Shown here: one piece after another, positions 24,987-34,359 of the stretch | Layout: the number at the start of each line of letters is the position of its first letter | Numbering within the stretch: position 1 is the first letter of the stretch | DNA from: Deltaproteobacteria bacterium | GTDB taxonomy: Bacteria > Desulfobacterota > DSM-4660 > Desulfatiglandales > Desulfatiglandaceae | Length of the DNA: 54,376 bases | Assembly: GCA_018644785.1 (NCBI GenBank) | Contig: JABGPV010000003.1 | Coordinates: 1 to 54,376, forward strand | Reading direction: 5' to 3' | Program-made: the position numbers and the translations under genes | Notes under the pieces: model-generated | The model's database searches: none | What the model was told of the DNA's origin: nothing | The model's input: only the letters and a program-made list of their open reading frames with translations

Positions 24987-25103
24987 GTATCTCCAATTTC
25001 TTATTGGGAAGCGTATCTATGCCTTTCGAATCATGCACTGGAGCGATTTCAGGTCCGGATACCCCATAGGATGGGTTCCCTTTTGTAAGCATTTATCAGA
25101 ATG

Positions 25104-26510
25104 TCAAGGTTTCCCGCTAAATCCGCACTTTCGCATGAGCCGCTGGAAACTGCTTCGATGCATGTCGACATCCCGGGCGCATTGAGAAATATTCCAACTG
25201 TTTCTTTCCAGCAGTGCTTTCACATAAGTTTTCTCAAATCGATCAATGGTATCTTTCTTGGCTTTTCTGAAGTCAGGCAGCGGCATGGAACCGTACTCGG
25301 CCAGCTCTGGCACATCCAAATCTCTGTTCCGGGACGTCCCACAAATTTCAGAGGGCAACTCGTTGACAGTGATCACATTCCCTTTGGCGGTAATGGCCAT
25401 GTTTTCCATCACATTCTTCAACTCCCGGATATTGCCGGGCCAGTCATGGTCAAGCATCAAACTCAACACCTCATTGGACACCTCCCGGATATTTCTGCCG
25501 ATCTTCTTGTTCAAGATTTCAACAAAATATTGAATCAAAGGGAATATGTCTTCCTTTCGTTCTCGAAGTGAAGATAGGTATACCGGAACCACATTGAGCC
25601 GATAGTAAAGGTCTTCTCTGAACTTTTCCTCCGCCACCAGACGCTTGAGATCCCGGTTGGTGGCGGCAACAATACGCACATCGGTTTTAAGATATTTCTC
25701 TCCGCCCACGCGCCGAAAGGTCCGGGTCTCGAGAACCCTCAGGATCTTGGATTGAAGAATCAGGGGCATCTCCCCCATTTCATCCAGAAAAACCGTGCCC
25801 TCGTCCGCAACCTCGAACAGCCCTTTTTTGAGACCGACCGCCCCGGTAAAGGCCCCCCTTTCATGCCCGAACAGCTCGCTTTCCAGCAGGTTTTCGGGCA
25901 GTGACGTACAGTCAATGGTCACAAAGGGTTTTTTTTCACGGTCGCTTTTTTTATGGATGCGCGAGGCGATCAATTCCTTTCCGGTCCCGGTTTCCCCGTA
26001 AATGATCACCGTAGCGGGTGTTGCCGCAATCTCGTCCACGAACTCAAGAAGTTCCAACATCCTTCTACTTCGGGTGATCAGCTCACCTTGTTGAGATCTG
26101 TCCACCTGCCCTTCAAGGAGTGCAATGTGATCCTTGAGTCCCACAATCCTGGACGCCTTGTTGATCACCAGCTCAACATCTTCCACATCAAAGGGTTTGG
26201 TGAGGTAATCATAGGCACCCAGCCTCATGGCGTTCACGGCGCTGTTAATGTCCCCATAAGCGGTGATAATGATGATAATGGATTCCACATCAATTTTTTT
26301 CAGCTCTTCCAGTACCTCGAGGCCGTGGATATCCGGAAGATTCAGGTCCAACAGAACCACATCCATGTGTTTCTGCATCAGGAGATTGATGCCTTCCTTG
26401 CCGAATTGGGCCGTATGCACATCAAATCCGTCACGGGAGAGGGACTGCCCCAGGTATTTTCGAATGTTCTCTTCGTCGTCTATGATTAAAACACTTCTAG
26501 GGGTATTCAT
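25104..26510 (-). CDS. Sigma-54-dependent response regulator, NtrC/AtoC type
   Basis: A 468-residue activator with three domains. The receiver (about 5-120) has IDDEENI, VLLDLNLPD and LTKPFD. The AAA+ domain (about 145-380) has Walker A GETGTGKELIA, the sigma-54 contact loop ERGAFTGA and EGTVFLDEMGEM. A Fis-type helix-turn-helix is at the C terminus (NISQCARDVDMHRSSFQRLM). It is co-transcribed with the kinase gene, 4 bases apart. It should activate sigma-54 promoters, and the clearest one in this window lies at 47469-47484, before the PpsB-like gene, with a palindrome upstream. This makes it the likely pathway-specific activator (inference). Confidence 0.93.
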   Translation of the reverse strand: MNTPRSVLIIDDEENIRKYLGQSLSRDGFDVHTAQFGKEGINLLMQKHMDVVLLDLNLPDIHGLEVLEELKKIDVESIIIIITAYGDINSAVNAMRLGAYDYLTKPFDVEDVELVINKASRIVGLKDHIALLEGQVDRSQQGELITRSRRMLELLEFVDEIAATPATVIIYGETGTGKELIASRIHKKSDREKKPFVTIDCTSLPENLLESELFGHERGAFTGAVGLKKGLFEVADEGTVFLDEMGEMPLILQSKILRVLETRTFRRVGGEKYLKTDVRIVAATNRDLKRLVAEEKFREDLYYRLNVVPVYLSSLRERKEDIFPLIQYFVEILNKKIGRNIREVSNEVLSLMLDHDWPGNIRELKNVMENMAITAKGNVITVNELPSEICGTSRNRDLDVPELAEYGSMPLPDFRKAKKDTIDRFEKTYVKALLERNSWNISQCARDVDMHRSSFQRLMRKCGFSGKP

Positions 26511-26514
26511 GACT

Positions 26515-27627
26515 CTACTCTCGGCTATCCGCGATGGGCAGATAGATGCTCACCGTTGTTCCCAGGCCTTTTTCGCCCGTCAATTCCATTCGCCCGCCAT
26601 GCTTATCAATATGCTTGCGGCAGATGGAAAGCCCCATCCCCGTTCCCTCTCCACGGGTGGTGTAAAAAGGCTTGAACGCCTGTGTCCGAACGGATTTTTC
26701 CATGCCTTTGCCCGTATCCGTTACGGAAATCAGCAACTCTTCAAGCATCTCTTCTTCTGGACCGGGGGGAAAGACCTTTGTGGAAATATTAATTTCGCCT
26801 TTCCGGGAGATGGCTTGAATGGCATTGAGCAAAACATTTAGAAAGACTTCATATAATCTGTCCCGATCAATAAAAATAGGGCGGTTTTCCCTGGAAAATG
26901 CCTTTTCGACCGAAACCTGTTTCAGCTCCATTTGCCCGGACAGGTGAAATAAAGCATCTTCAAAAATATCATCTATAATGTGGGACATGGACTTTTTCAA
27001 CAGGGTTTGACTCCTTTTTTCGTCCAAAAACCCACGAACCGTATTTTGAATCCGGTTCAAATCCGTTATGACACTGTCAAGCACCTGGATGTTCTCAGGT
27101 TTTTTCAACGCGTCATATAGGGTTTTCAATCCCAGCTTGATACCGGTGAGGGGGTTGTTGATTTCATGGGCCAGGGTGTAGGCCATGTCTGCCACGGAAG
27201 AAAGCTTTGCGGCCTTGAGCATTTCCTTTTCCAGCTCCTTTCGAAGGGTCAGGTCGTGGATGAGGCTCATGACATGGGTAATTTCTTGTTCGGAATTGAA
27301 AACCGGAATGGAGATGGCCAGCAAATAGCGGAGTTTTCCAGTGGGAGAATAATAGGCAAAATCGTGATATGGGCTTTTTTTGCCGGACTTCAAGGTTGTT
27401 CTCAGGCGGGCAACAATGGACTTCTTATGGTCTGCATCAAAATCCGGCAAAAACTCCATGGGCGATTTTCCAAGGGCATCCGCTTTCTTAATGCCAAAAA
27501 TCGTCTCAAACACATCATTTACAAAAATCACTTTCAACTGCCGGTTGTGTAAGATCAAAGCAGAATTGATACTCTGAACCACGCTGTAAAACACCTGATC
27601 ATCCAGCACCGTTAAATCTTCCACCAT
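26515..27627 (-). CDS. PAS-domain sensor histidine kinase
   Basis: A 370-residue soluble kinase. The PAS domain (about 10-130) leads into a canonical H box (LAHEINNPLTGIK), N box (LNVLLNAIQAI), G1 box (VTDTGKGM) and G2 box (GTGMGLSICRKHI). No membrane segment is present, so it senses a cytoplasmic signal, possibly an aromatic substrate or redox state. A TTG at 27630 could serve as start, but the ATG at 27627 with GAGG just upstream is preferred. It is cotranscribed with the NtrC-type regulator, its obvious partner. In contrast to the protein at 461, all catalytic residues are intact. Confidence 0.92.
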   Translation of the reverse strand: MVEDLTVLDDQVFYSVVQSINSALILHNRQLKVIFVNDVFETIFGIKKADALGKSPMEFLPDFDADHKKSIVARLRTTLKSGKKSPYHDFAYYSPTGKLRYLLAISIPVFNSEQEITHVMSLIHDLTLRKELEKEMLKAAKLSSVADMAYTLAHEINNPLTGIKLGLKTLYDALKKPENIQVLDSVITDLNRIQNTVRGFLDEKRSQTLLKKSMSHIIDDIFEDALFHLSGQMELKQVSVEKAFSRENRPIFIDRDRLYEVFLNVLLNAIQAISRKGEINISTKVFPPGPEEEMLEELLISVTDTGKGMEKSVRTQAFKPFYTTRGEGTGMGLSICRKHIDKHGGRMELTGEKGLGTTVSIYLPIADSRE

Positions 27628-27633
27628 CAATCC

Positions 27634-28227
27634 TCAACCTGAAATTTCGGCCTTCTTCATTTTAACCTTACCCTCGGAACATGCAGAAGCAGGTACATCT
27701 ATTGGATTAAAAGATTTCAAATATCGCCGGGTCAAGTCCTGATAAATGGAAAGTCCGTATTTAATTTGTTTCAATTGGGATTGGCTCATTTCTTTCACCA
27801 CCCGTGCGGGAGATCCCAAAACCACGCTGTGGGATGGAATTTCCGCTTTAAAAGGCACGAAACTCCCGGCGCCCACCATGCACTCCGGGTTGATTTTGAC
27901 GCCGTCCGCTACAATGGCACCCATCCCGATCAGCACGTACGAATCGATCTCACACCCGTGCAGGATAGCGCCATGGCCGACATGTACATTTGGGTGAAGA
28001 ATAACGGCGGTATCGGGGAATGTATGGAGCACGCAGTTTTCCTGAACATTGGATCCTTTTCCGATTCTGATGGACCCAATATCACCCCGCAGAACAGCCC
28101 CAGCGCCCACATAGCAACCGGCATCGATGTACACATCCCCGATCAATACGGCATCAGGATGCACAAAGGCCTTGGGATTGACAACGGGGCTTTTGTTTTC
28201 AAACTCATAATGAGGCATGCGATTCAC
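27634..28227 (-). CDS. Gamma-carbonic-anhydrase-like / PaaY-like left-handed beta-helix protein
   Basis: A 197-residue protein with hexapeptide repeats that form a left-handed beta-helix: VLIGDVYIDAGCYVGAGAVL and later VHVGHGAILHGCEID. Putative metal histidines lie in CVLHTF and in HVGHGAILHG. Members include archaeal Cam-like carbonic anhydrases and PaaY, a thioesterase that supports phenylacetate catabolism. The start is a GTG at 28227 with AAGGAT upstream. The kinase gene follows after 6 bases. Given the CoA-ester pathways in the window, hydrolysis of dead-end CoA esters is a sensible guess; bicarbonate supply is the alternative. Confidence 0.82.
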   Translation of the reverse strand: MNRMPHYEFENKSPVVNPKAFVHPDAVLIGDVYIDAGCYVGAGAVLRGDIGSIRIGKGSNVQENCVLHTFPDTAVILHPNVHVGHGAILHGCEIDSYVLIGMGAIVADGVKINPECMVGAGSFVPFKAEIPSHSVVLGSPARVVKEMSQSQLKQIKYGLSIYQDLTRRYLKSFNPIDVPASACSEGKVKMKKAEISG

Positions 28228-28249
28228 CGTTAATCCTTATTTTTTGCGG

Positions 28250-28363
28250 TTACGGCACCCGCAATATATGCACACTCTTATCATGGTCACTATTACCTTT
28301 CAAGCACTTCCATAAGACCCTGATGACCTCCCCCACATCCTCAAAAAATGTCTGATTTTTCAT
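28250..28363 (-). CDS. Possible small protein (37 residues)
   Basis: A short frame in the 247-base gap between the AOR and gamma-CA-like genes. It starts MKNQTFFEDVGEVIRVL, contains WKCLKG and ends ILRVP. GGAGAG lies 5 bases before its ATG, the only good support. An in-frame upstream ATG at 28414 would lengthen it to 54 residues. No homology is recognised. It may be noise. Confidence 0.25.
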   Translation of the reverse strand: MKNQTFFEDVGEVIRVLWKCLKGNSDHDKSVHILRVP

Positions 28364-28474
28364 TTCTCTCTCCACGACACATATCCGAACCGCCAAGATG
28401 CTGATTCGGGTCATGCGCTTTTCCCCCAATAACTTAAGGGACTCGATTTAAGGGTATTCGATTTTTCTATCCCC

Positions 28475-30334
28475 TCAAGAATGTCCCCACGCCTTTATAA
28501 TCTCTTGAATTTCTGCCTTCCGCTCAGGCATCAGGTTTCCTTCATTATCCCAACCCTTGACCTGGTAATAATGATCGAGAAGATCTTCAAACCGTTCGCG
28601 ATCGATCTTATGGCCTTTGGTATGGCCCGAAGGCATGGGGTCATCAAAATAGCGACCCGGCAGGGTGTCGTCCATCCTGCTCAACCCTTCACGCTGATTT
28701 ATCATGCGCTCCAGGTCGATAACCCTTCGGCCGATCTCACGCATTTGGTCAGGGTTCAGCTCCAACCCGACGGCCAGCTTCATCATTTCGGAGAAGTGCT
28801 TGAAACCGAGAAGCTTGGGGCTGTTCCAACCATGGCATACAAACCGGCAGATGCCCAGGCAATCACAAACCGCATAAACAGTCTCGCTGAATTCAACCAC
28901 CTTTTCCTTAGTTTCGTAAGCAGTCGGATCTCCCTCGATAGAAACACCATACACCTTTTCACGCAGATCTTCAGAGAGTCGAAGAATATCCAGGGTGGGC
29001 CTGTTGCGCAGATGGTCCGCACCCCTGGAGGAAACAGCGACGCCCAGAGCAAAGCTCTTAATGTACCGCGGATCATGCGGATCCGACTGCGGCAGGTTTT
29101 TCACGGCCATGAGATAATCGGCGGCCTCCGGTGGGAGCTTCCCAAGTGAAACCGTCTGACTGGAGTCCGCGAGCACGTCGCCGAACCCTCGTCTCCGGGA
29201 GATGTCAACCAGAAGCCCGCGCACCCGTTCTATGTCTCCCCATTCAAGGGGACCCTCAGTCAGATCGTCGCCGATAATGCCCCGCTGGTACAGTTCCATG
29301 GCCCATGGGATAAGGGTTCCGGCCGATGAGGTGTCGATGCCCAGGTCATTACAAAGGTTGTTGAGTTTGATGATTTCAGCCAGATCCTCGATGCCGCAAT
29401 TGGCACCAAGGAGTGCAAAACTCACAAAATCCGGTCCTTCACCGCCATACTTGTTCACATGGCGACAATGAACGGTGCATTCGGAACAGGCGGTCATGCC
29501 TTCGATATGCTGCTCCAGTTCAGAAGCGTTCAACTTCGGAGACCATTGGTTCAACTGAGAGTTCTGGGTCCGCAGTGCCCCGAGCTTATTTGCGGGTTCG
29601 TATAACAGCGCCGTCCCCACTTTTCCGTAGATCTTGATAATTTTAGACGCATGAAGATATTGAGTGAGTTCTTTTCGGAGAGCGGTCAGGGCAGGACGGT
29701 CAGCGATTTCCAGGGGCACATCCCCCGCTGCGGTCACCGCCTTCAGGTTCTTGGACCCCATCACCGCACCCATCCCGCAACGGCCGGCCGCATTTTTTTT
29801 TGCGTTCATCACGGTGGCAAAGCGAACCAGATTTTCACCTGCCGGCCCGATCACCGCTGACCGGACCTCTTTTCCCAGGTCCTGTTCAATGGCCTTCTGG
29901 ACGTCTGGGACGTTAAGACCCCAATAGGAACGCGCATCACGGATTTCCACCGAACCGTTGGAAAGGAAGAGATAGACCGGTCCATGGGCTCTGCCCGTGA
30001 TCACCAGCCGGTCAAAGCCCGATTTTTTCATTGCAGCGGGGAAAAATCCGCCCATGTTGGAATCCCCGAGGATGCCCGATTCCGGGGATTTTGCGGAGAT
30101 ACTCATTCTTCCCGAGTTGGGAACCGGGTACCCGGTCAAAAGCCCGGTCCCGAAGATCAGGACATTTTCAGGCCCCAGGGGGTCGGCGCCCTCCGGCAGC
30201 ATTCTGTACAGGTAGGCCATGTTGGCGCCACGGCCACCAAGCAAGTCACGGACAAGCTTTTTGGGAGTATTTACAACTTTGACCGTACTCGCGGATAGAT
30301 CGATGAAAGCCGTTTTGCCGACGATTGTTTCCAT
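28475..30334 (-). CDS. Tungsten-type aldehyde:ferredoxin oxidoreductase
   Basis: A 619-residue member of the AOR family, whose tungsto-bispterin enzymes oxidise aldehydes to acids with ferredoxin or, in some species, reduce acids. The N-terminal domain has LLGGRGANMAYLYRML, SGRMSISAKSPESG and GRCGMGAVMGSKNLKAV (cofactor binding). The [4Fe-4S] site uses cysteines in CSECTVHC and a late cysteine in CDCLGICRF. The gene is preceded, 19 bases away, by a MoaD/ThiS-like protein, a common pairing for pterin sulfuration in AOR operons. In aromatic degraders AORs handle benzaldehyde-type intermediates; that role is inferred here. Confidence 0.92.
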   Translation of the reverse strand: METIVGKTAFIDLSASTVKVVNTPKKLVRDLLGGRGANMAYLYRMLPEGADPLGPENVLIFGTGLLTGYPVPNSGRMSISAKSPESGILGDSNMGGFFPAAMKKSGFDRLVITGRAHGPVYLFLSNGSVEIRDARSYWGLNVPDVQKAIEQDLGKEVRSAVIGPAGENLVRFATVMNAKKNAAGRCGMGAVMGSKNLKAVTAAGDVPLEIADRPALTALRKELTQYLHASKIIKIYGKVGTALLYEPANKLGALRTQNSQLNQWSPKLNASELEQHIEGMTACSECTVHCRHVNKYGGEGPDFVSFALLGANCGIEDLAEIIKLNNLCNDLGIDTSSAGTLIPWAMELYQRGIIGDDLTEGPLEWGDIERVRGLLVDISRRRGFGDVLADSSQTVSLGKLPPEAADYLMAVKNLPQSDPHDPRYIKSFALGVAVSSRGADHLRNRPTLDILRLSEDLREKVYGVSIEGDPTAYETKEKVVEFSETVYAVCDCLGICRFVCHGWNSPKLLGFKHFSEMMKLAVGLELNPDQMREIGRRVIDLERMINQREGLSRMDDTLPGRYFDDPMPSGHTKGHKIDRERFEDLLDHYYQVKGWDNEGNLMPERKAEIQEIIKAWGHS

Positions 30335-30353
30335 AACAAATTTCGGTCCTGTT

Positions 30354-30626
30354 TTAACCTCCCGACAGGATCATGTGAAAATCAACATGGTCGCCGCCAT
30401 GGAGTCTGAATGTATTTGCTTTTGCTGGGGGCACGACTTCCCCGTTGACCATGACCAACAGCGCCCCCTCGGAATCGGCCAACTTAACGCCCAGTCGACC
30501 CGCCAATTCTCCAAGGAAAATCGTAGTGTCCGAGGCATCACCAGGGAATTCAACTTCGGTGTCCCTGGCGCCGACATCACGGCACATGGGCTCCCCAAGC
30601 GTCACTTTTATTAACATAGGCTCCAT
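30354..30626 (-). CDS. MoaD/ThiS-family sulfur-carrier protein
   Basis: A 90-residue ubiquitin-like protein ending in Gly-Gly (ILSGG), the hallmark of MoaD/ThiS sulfur carriers that are thiocarboxylated at the C terminus. The core has GRLGVKLADSEGALLVMVNGE (split here as a family block) and LHGGDHVDF. It lies directly before the AOR gene and probably serves synthesis of its tungsten pterin cofactor. An in-frame ATG three codons later (30617) is an equally good start. The N-terminal part LGEPMCRDVGARDTEVEF shows an early cysteine but no recognised motif. Confidence 0.82.
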   Translation of the reverse strand: MEPMLIKVTLGEPMCRDVGARDTEVEFPGDASDTTIFLGELAGRLGVKLADSEGALLVMVNGEVVPPAKANTFRLHGGDHVDFHMILSGG

Positions 30627-30748
30627 GGCTGAATGACAAAACCGTCATCGCAAAAATGCCGCCGCTGAATATAAGCGCCAGCATAATCCATACCTCAGGT
30701 TTTCATGTTTTGCGGGTGCGGCCAAAGCCATACCCGCAGATCATGACT

Positions 30749-32449
30749 TTATTTCCTTTCAAGCACTTCCACCACCCCCACATCCCCGTTGATGCGGACG
30801 ATATCGCCATCATTGATGGAATTGGTGGCATTCCACGTACCCACCACCGCCGGAATATTGTATTCCCGGGCCGCAATGGCCGCATGGGTAAGCATCCCGC
30901 CTGTATCGGTCACCACACCACCGATTTTCACGAACAGTGGTGTCCAGGCGGTTCCCGTGTAGGGGCAAACCAGAATTTCGCCGGACTTGACCTTCTGGAA
31001 ATCCTGATAATCCATGACCACCCGGGCCGGCCCTTCCACCATGCCGGGCGCCCCCGGAAATCCTTCAAGCCGCTCTTCCACTTCTTTTTCGCCCTTGGGA
31101 TGCAGGATGTCGTCAATGATGCCGAACACCTTGATCCCGATGGGATCGGTCATTTTTTCCGGGATATTGCCGAAGGTAAGCGGCGCATCGGAATCCGCTT
31201 CGGCCATTTTGCAGTCAACCTTTCGCTCTTTCACCAGATTGGGAACCATGGCCCCGTAATGATATTTGGCAATTTTTTCGTTGAGGGCCAGGGCTTCCAT
31301 AATTTCAACCAGTTCATGAAAATTGAGAAAATTCACGTCTTCAATGCTTTCCAAAAGCCTTCTCTTGTAAAGTCGTTTGCCGCAGGCAATCACCGCGTTT
31401 CTCATGGCCGCCGTAGACCCCTGGTCAATGTAAAACCCATGGTCTTCCTGAAAAGCGTAAACCCCCTGGGCGGCTTTGAGCAGATGCCGGAATTTCTCCC
31501 TGGCATCCTCATCCGGCAGACTGGCTGCAAATTCTTCTATGGTCTGGTCCCGTTCTTCCCTGATTTTCCTTTTGGATTCGGAAAAACTCCATCCTGAATC
31601 AATTCGCTCATAATAGCTCTGGATGGTATCCAATACGGGAACCGGATCTTCAGTCCAGGTGGGCGTGGTAATATCCAGGTGTGCCGCCACAACGCGATTG
31701 CCGTAGATGGAAAGAAAATTCTGGAATTTTTCAACCCAGGGCCGTGCTTCGGGTTCGGCCACCAATGTGGCCAGAAGATCCGTCGCCTCCGTATTCAGGA
31801 TCAATTCTCTAATCCCGCATTCTACCCCGAACTTGGCAAGTCCCCACAATTCTTCATCGGTCTGGGTGGCAATGCTTTCAAAACCTCGAAGCATGATCAC
31901 GAAGTCTTTTTCTTCAAGATCGTACTTTTTGCAGAAGTCTTCAAAGGTGAAATAAACTGCGTCTGCCGGATACATCAGGGTAAAGTGGATTTCCCAGTTG
32001 CGCCGGTTTAACCTTTCGGCCCGTTTCAGGTGTTCACACAGATGAGGCAGAATCAGTTTATCCGTATCCACCCCATTTAAAGTATTCAGGTTTCTAATCA
32101 CTTCCTGAATCAGTTTCTGATAGTATTCCTTCCAGTTGTCGATACAATATCCCACCAATTCCCCGAACTTGGGTTCCCGTTTGCCGATCTCTTCAGGATC
32201 ATCAATCAACGCAAATCCGATGTAAACCCTGCCCTTGTATATCTTGACATGGCCGCCCTTGGACGGGGGGAGCTGGGTTTCTTCCGCGGCCACGTGATAA
32301 CCCCAGGCATGGTGGGACTGGATGGTGGTCATGCCCATGGGCGATATGGCATAGGGCTGGTGCAGATCATCCCTGAACCAAAAGATCGATTTGTCAAAAT
32401 CCGTTTCCGGCCTCAATGTCCTTAAAGAACTGATGCTTCTGTCTAGCAT
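30749..32449 (-). CDS. PEP-synthase-like C-terminal half with phospho-histidine swivel domain (PpsA-like)
   Basis: A 566-residue protein lacking the ATP-grasp domain of PEP synthase but ending in its swivelling phospho-histidine domain. The active site is GGMLTHAAIAAREYNIPAVV, with His522. The N-terminal part carries FWFRDDLHQPYAI and many acidic/aromatic blocks typical of the PpsA subunit of phenylphosphate synthase, which phosphorylates phenol with ATP in two half-reactions. The missing ATP-binding half is supplied as a separate gene at 46425. An upstream in-frame ATG at 32527 would overlap the permease gene; the ATG at 32449, preceded by GGGAGG, is the real start. Alternatives are a rifampicin-phosphotransferase-like or other aryl-phosphorylating enzyme. 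Confidence 0.75.
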   Translation of the reverse strand: MLDRSISSLRTLRPETDFDKSIFWFRDDLHQPYAISPMGMTTIQSHHAWGYHVAAEETQLPPSKGGHVKIYKGRVYIGFALIDDPEEIGKREPKFGELVGYCIDNWKEYYQKLIQEVIRNLNTLNGVDTDKLILPHLCEHLKRAERLNRRNWEIHFTLMYPADAVYFTFEDFCKKYDLEEKDFVIMLRGFESIATQTDEELWGLAKFGVECGIRELILNTEATDLLATLVAEPEARPWVEKFQNFLSIYGNRVVAAHLDITTPTWTEDPVPVLDTIQSYYERIDSGWSFSESKRKIREERDQTIEEFAASLPDEDAREKFRHLLKAAQGVYAFQEDHGFYIDQGSTAAMRNAVIACGKRLYKRRLLESIEDVNFLNFHELVEIMEALALNEKIAKYHYGAMVPNLVKERKVDCKMAEADSDAPLTFGNIPEKMTDPIGIKVFGIIDDILHPKGEKEVEERLEGFPGAPGMVEGPARVVMDYQDFQKVKSGEILVCPYTGTAWTPLFVKIGGVVTDTGGMLTHAAIAAREYNIPAVVGTWNATNSINDGDIVRINGDVGVVEVLERK

Positions 32450-32496
32450 TTTTAGTGCCTCCCTTGTCTTGATTGAAGGTGAAAAAAATCGCTCCC

Positions 32497-33435
32497 CTAT
32501 TGACGGCGAATCGGGAACAGTTCCCATCCCAACTTCTCCTGAAGGGTGCCCACAATTCCTTTTGGAGCAAAAAAGATGACCCCAATGGTAACACCCCCTA
32601 AAATGATCAGGTTATAACCTACAAATTCCGAGAGGAATTGCTGTAGAAGAACGAAAATAACGGCCCCGAGAATAGGCCCTTCGATGGTCCCGATGCCCCC
32701 GATAATAACAATAAACAGAAGGTTGACGGTCCAGCTGATACCAAAAGCCTCAAACGGCTGGATGAATATGGCGTTGAGATACAACACCCCGGCTGCCAAC
32801 CCCGTGACAAAGGCGCTCAGGAGGAAACAGATAAATTTACACCGAAAGATATTGACGCCCAGCGTCTCGGATGCCTTGTCGTCGTCCCGAATGGCCATCA
32901 AGGCCAGGCCAAGATTTGACCTGAGCAGGAAAAAGACGAGTGCAACGGAGCTTACGCATAGGATTAGCCCTGCATAGTAGACACCGGACATGCTGAGTTT
33001 GTAGGCCGGCTGAATAAACATACCCATGCCATATTTCACATACCCCCAGTTGCTGAAACAAATCCCCAGGGCCTCTGCAATAACCCACGTGCCGATGGCA
33101 AAATAGACCCCTTTCATGCGGAATACGGACATGGATATGAGCACTGCAAGGATCACGGACATGAATCCTCCCAAGAGAACGCTGAGGTAGATGGGAACCC
33201 CAAAGTACACGGAGGATACTGCCAGGGTATATCCACCTAATCCGATAAACATCTGCTGTCCCAGAGAAACCATCCCCGAGTACCCCGCAAGAAGGTTCCA
33301 CATGGAAGCCAGGGTCACATACAGGCAAACAAGGAGACCCACATTAATCACATACCGCGATGCCCACAGGGGCATGGTCACCAGAAATGCCAGGAGAACA
33401 ACGATGAGAGTCAGCCGGGTCCGATTGGTCAGCAT
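32497..33435 (-). CDS. Branched-chain-type ABC transporter permease, LivM family
   Basis: A 312-residue permease with about ten hydrophobic segments. Family blocks are SLGQQMFIGLGGYTLAV and AIRDDDKASETLGVNI (the cytoplasmic EAA-like loop that contacts the ATPase), and late GGIGTIEGPILGAVIFV. GTG at 33453 opens the frame, but the ATG at 33435, with GGGAGG upstream, is the better start. It pairs with LivH (33443). In anaerobic degraders such HAAT-family systems often import aromatic or alicyclic acids rather than amino acids; the neighbouring CoA ligase supports that here. Confidence 0.92.
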   Translation of the reverse strand: MLTNRTRLTLIVVLLAFLVTMPLWASRYVINVGLLVCLYVTLASMWNLLAGYSGMVSLGQQMFIGLGGYTLAVSSVYFGVPIYLSVLLGGFMSVILAVLISMSVFRMKGVYFAIGTWVIAEALGICFSNWGYVKYGMGMFIQPAYKLSMSGVYYAGLILCVSSVALVFFLLRSNLGLALMAIRDDDKASETLGVNIFRCKFICFLLSAFVTGLAAGVLYLNAIFIQPFEAFGISWTVNLLFIVIIGGIGTIEGPILGAVIFVLLQQFLSEFVGYNLIILGGVTIGVIFFAPKGIVGTLQEKLGWELFPIRRQ

Positions 33436-33442
33436 CAGGATA

Positions 33443-34306
33443 CTACCTCCCACCCAGGAGCCCCTGGGGCCTTACGGTCAGAATAATGAGCAGAATAATG
33501 TAGCCGCTCAACAATTGAAAGCCGGGGCCGAGAATCCGTCCACCGAACAATTGAGAAACACCCAGGATGAGACCTCCGACAAAGGTTCCGGGCAGACTCC
33601 CCAAGCCCCCGATAATGACCACTCCGAAGGCGATAATCAGGTATTGTGTGCCGGAGTGAGGGTAAAAGGTAAAGGTCATGCCCACGAGCACACCTGAAAT
33701 GGCGGCCGTAACAGCTGCAATCCCCATAGCATAAGCGTAGACCTTTTTGGGGTTGATCCCCATAAGTTTGGCCGCGGTTTCGTTGTCCGCCGCGGCATTA
33801 ATGGCCCATCCCATATAAGTCCGCTTCATAAACTGTTGAAGTGCCATTAAAACGAGCGCCCCCACGCCAAAGTTTACCAGGTAAATGAGGGGAATGTTAA
33901 ACAGGCCGAAAGCGTCCACGCTCTTTATGACCAGGGTCGTTTCCAGGGAACGCGCGTCGGGCGTAAACGTCAGCAAAAGGGTGTTCTGGATGATAATGGA
34001 AAGCCCGAAGGAGATCATGAGAAACGGTTCCATTCCCCGCTGCATAACCCGGTTAAAAAGAAAGATTTGAATGAGGTACCCGATGAAGAACATGAGCGGC
34101 GCCACAAGAATGAGGGTCACCAGGGGGTGCAGGCCCAGCACCTGAAGAAAGAGAAGACTGAAATAGCTTGACAGGATCATCAGATCGCCGTGGGCCAGGT
34201 TCACCTGTCGCATGATGCCAAAGACCATGGAAAGACCAATGCCCACAACGCCGTAAAGCCCCCCCAATAAAATGCCATTGATCAATGGTTCCAGGTATTC
34301 AATCAT
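33443..34306 (-). CDS. Branched-chain-type ABC transporter permease, LivH family
   Basis: A 287-residue permease with about eight membrane segments. It begins LEPLINGILLGGLYGVVGIG and has the LivH loop AINAAADNETAAKLMGINPK, followed by GVVIIGGLGSLPGTFVGGLI. It precedes LivM by 7 bases, so the two are translated from one message. It forms the membrane channel with LivM, energised by the ATPases at 34360 and 35070. Confidence 0.93.
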   Translation of the reverse strand: MIEYLEPLINGILLGGLYGVVGIGLSMVFGIMRQVNLAHGDLMILSSYFSLLFLQVLGLHPLVTLILVAPLMFFIGYLIQIFLFNRVMQRGMEPFLMISFGLSIIIQNTLLLTFTPDARSLETTLVIKSVDAFGLFNIPLIYLVNFGVGALVLMALQQFMKRTYMGWAINAAADNETAAKLMGINPKKVYAYAMGIAAVTAAISGVLVGMTFTFYPHSGTQYLIIAFGVVIIGGLGSLPGTFVGGLILGVSQLFGGRILGPGFQLLSGYIILLIILTVRPQGLLGGR

Positions 34307-34359
34307 GTTGTTTCACCACAACCTCCCCCGCTTGAAAACCTTTTCTGTACTGACCCTGT

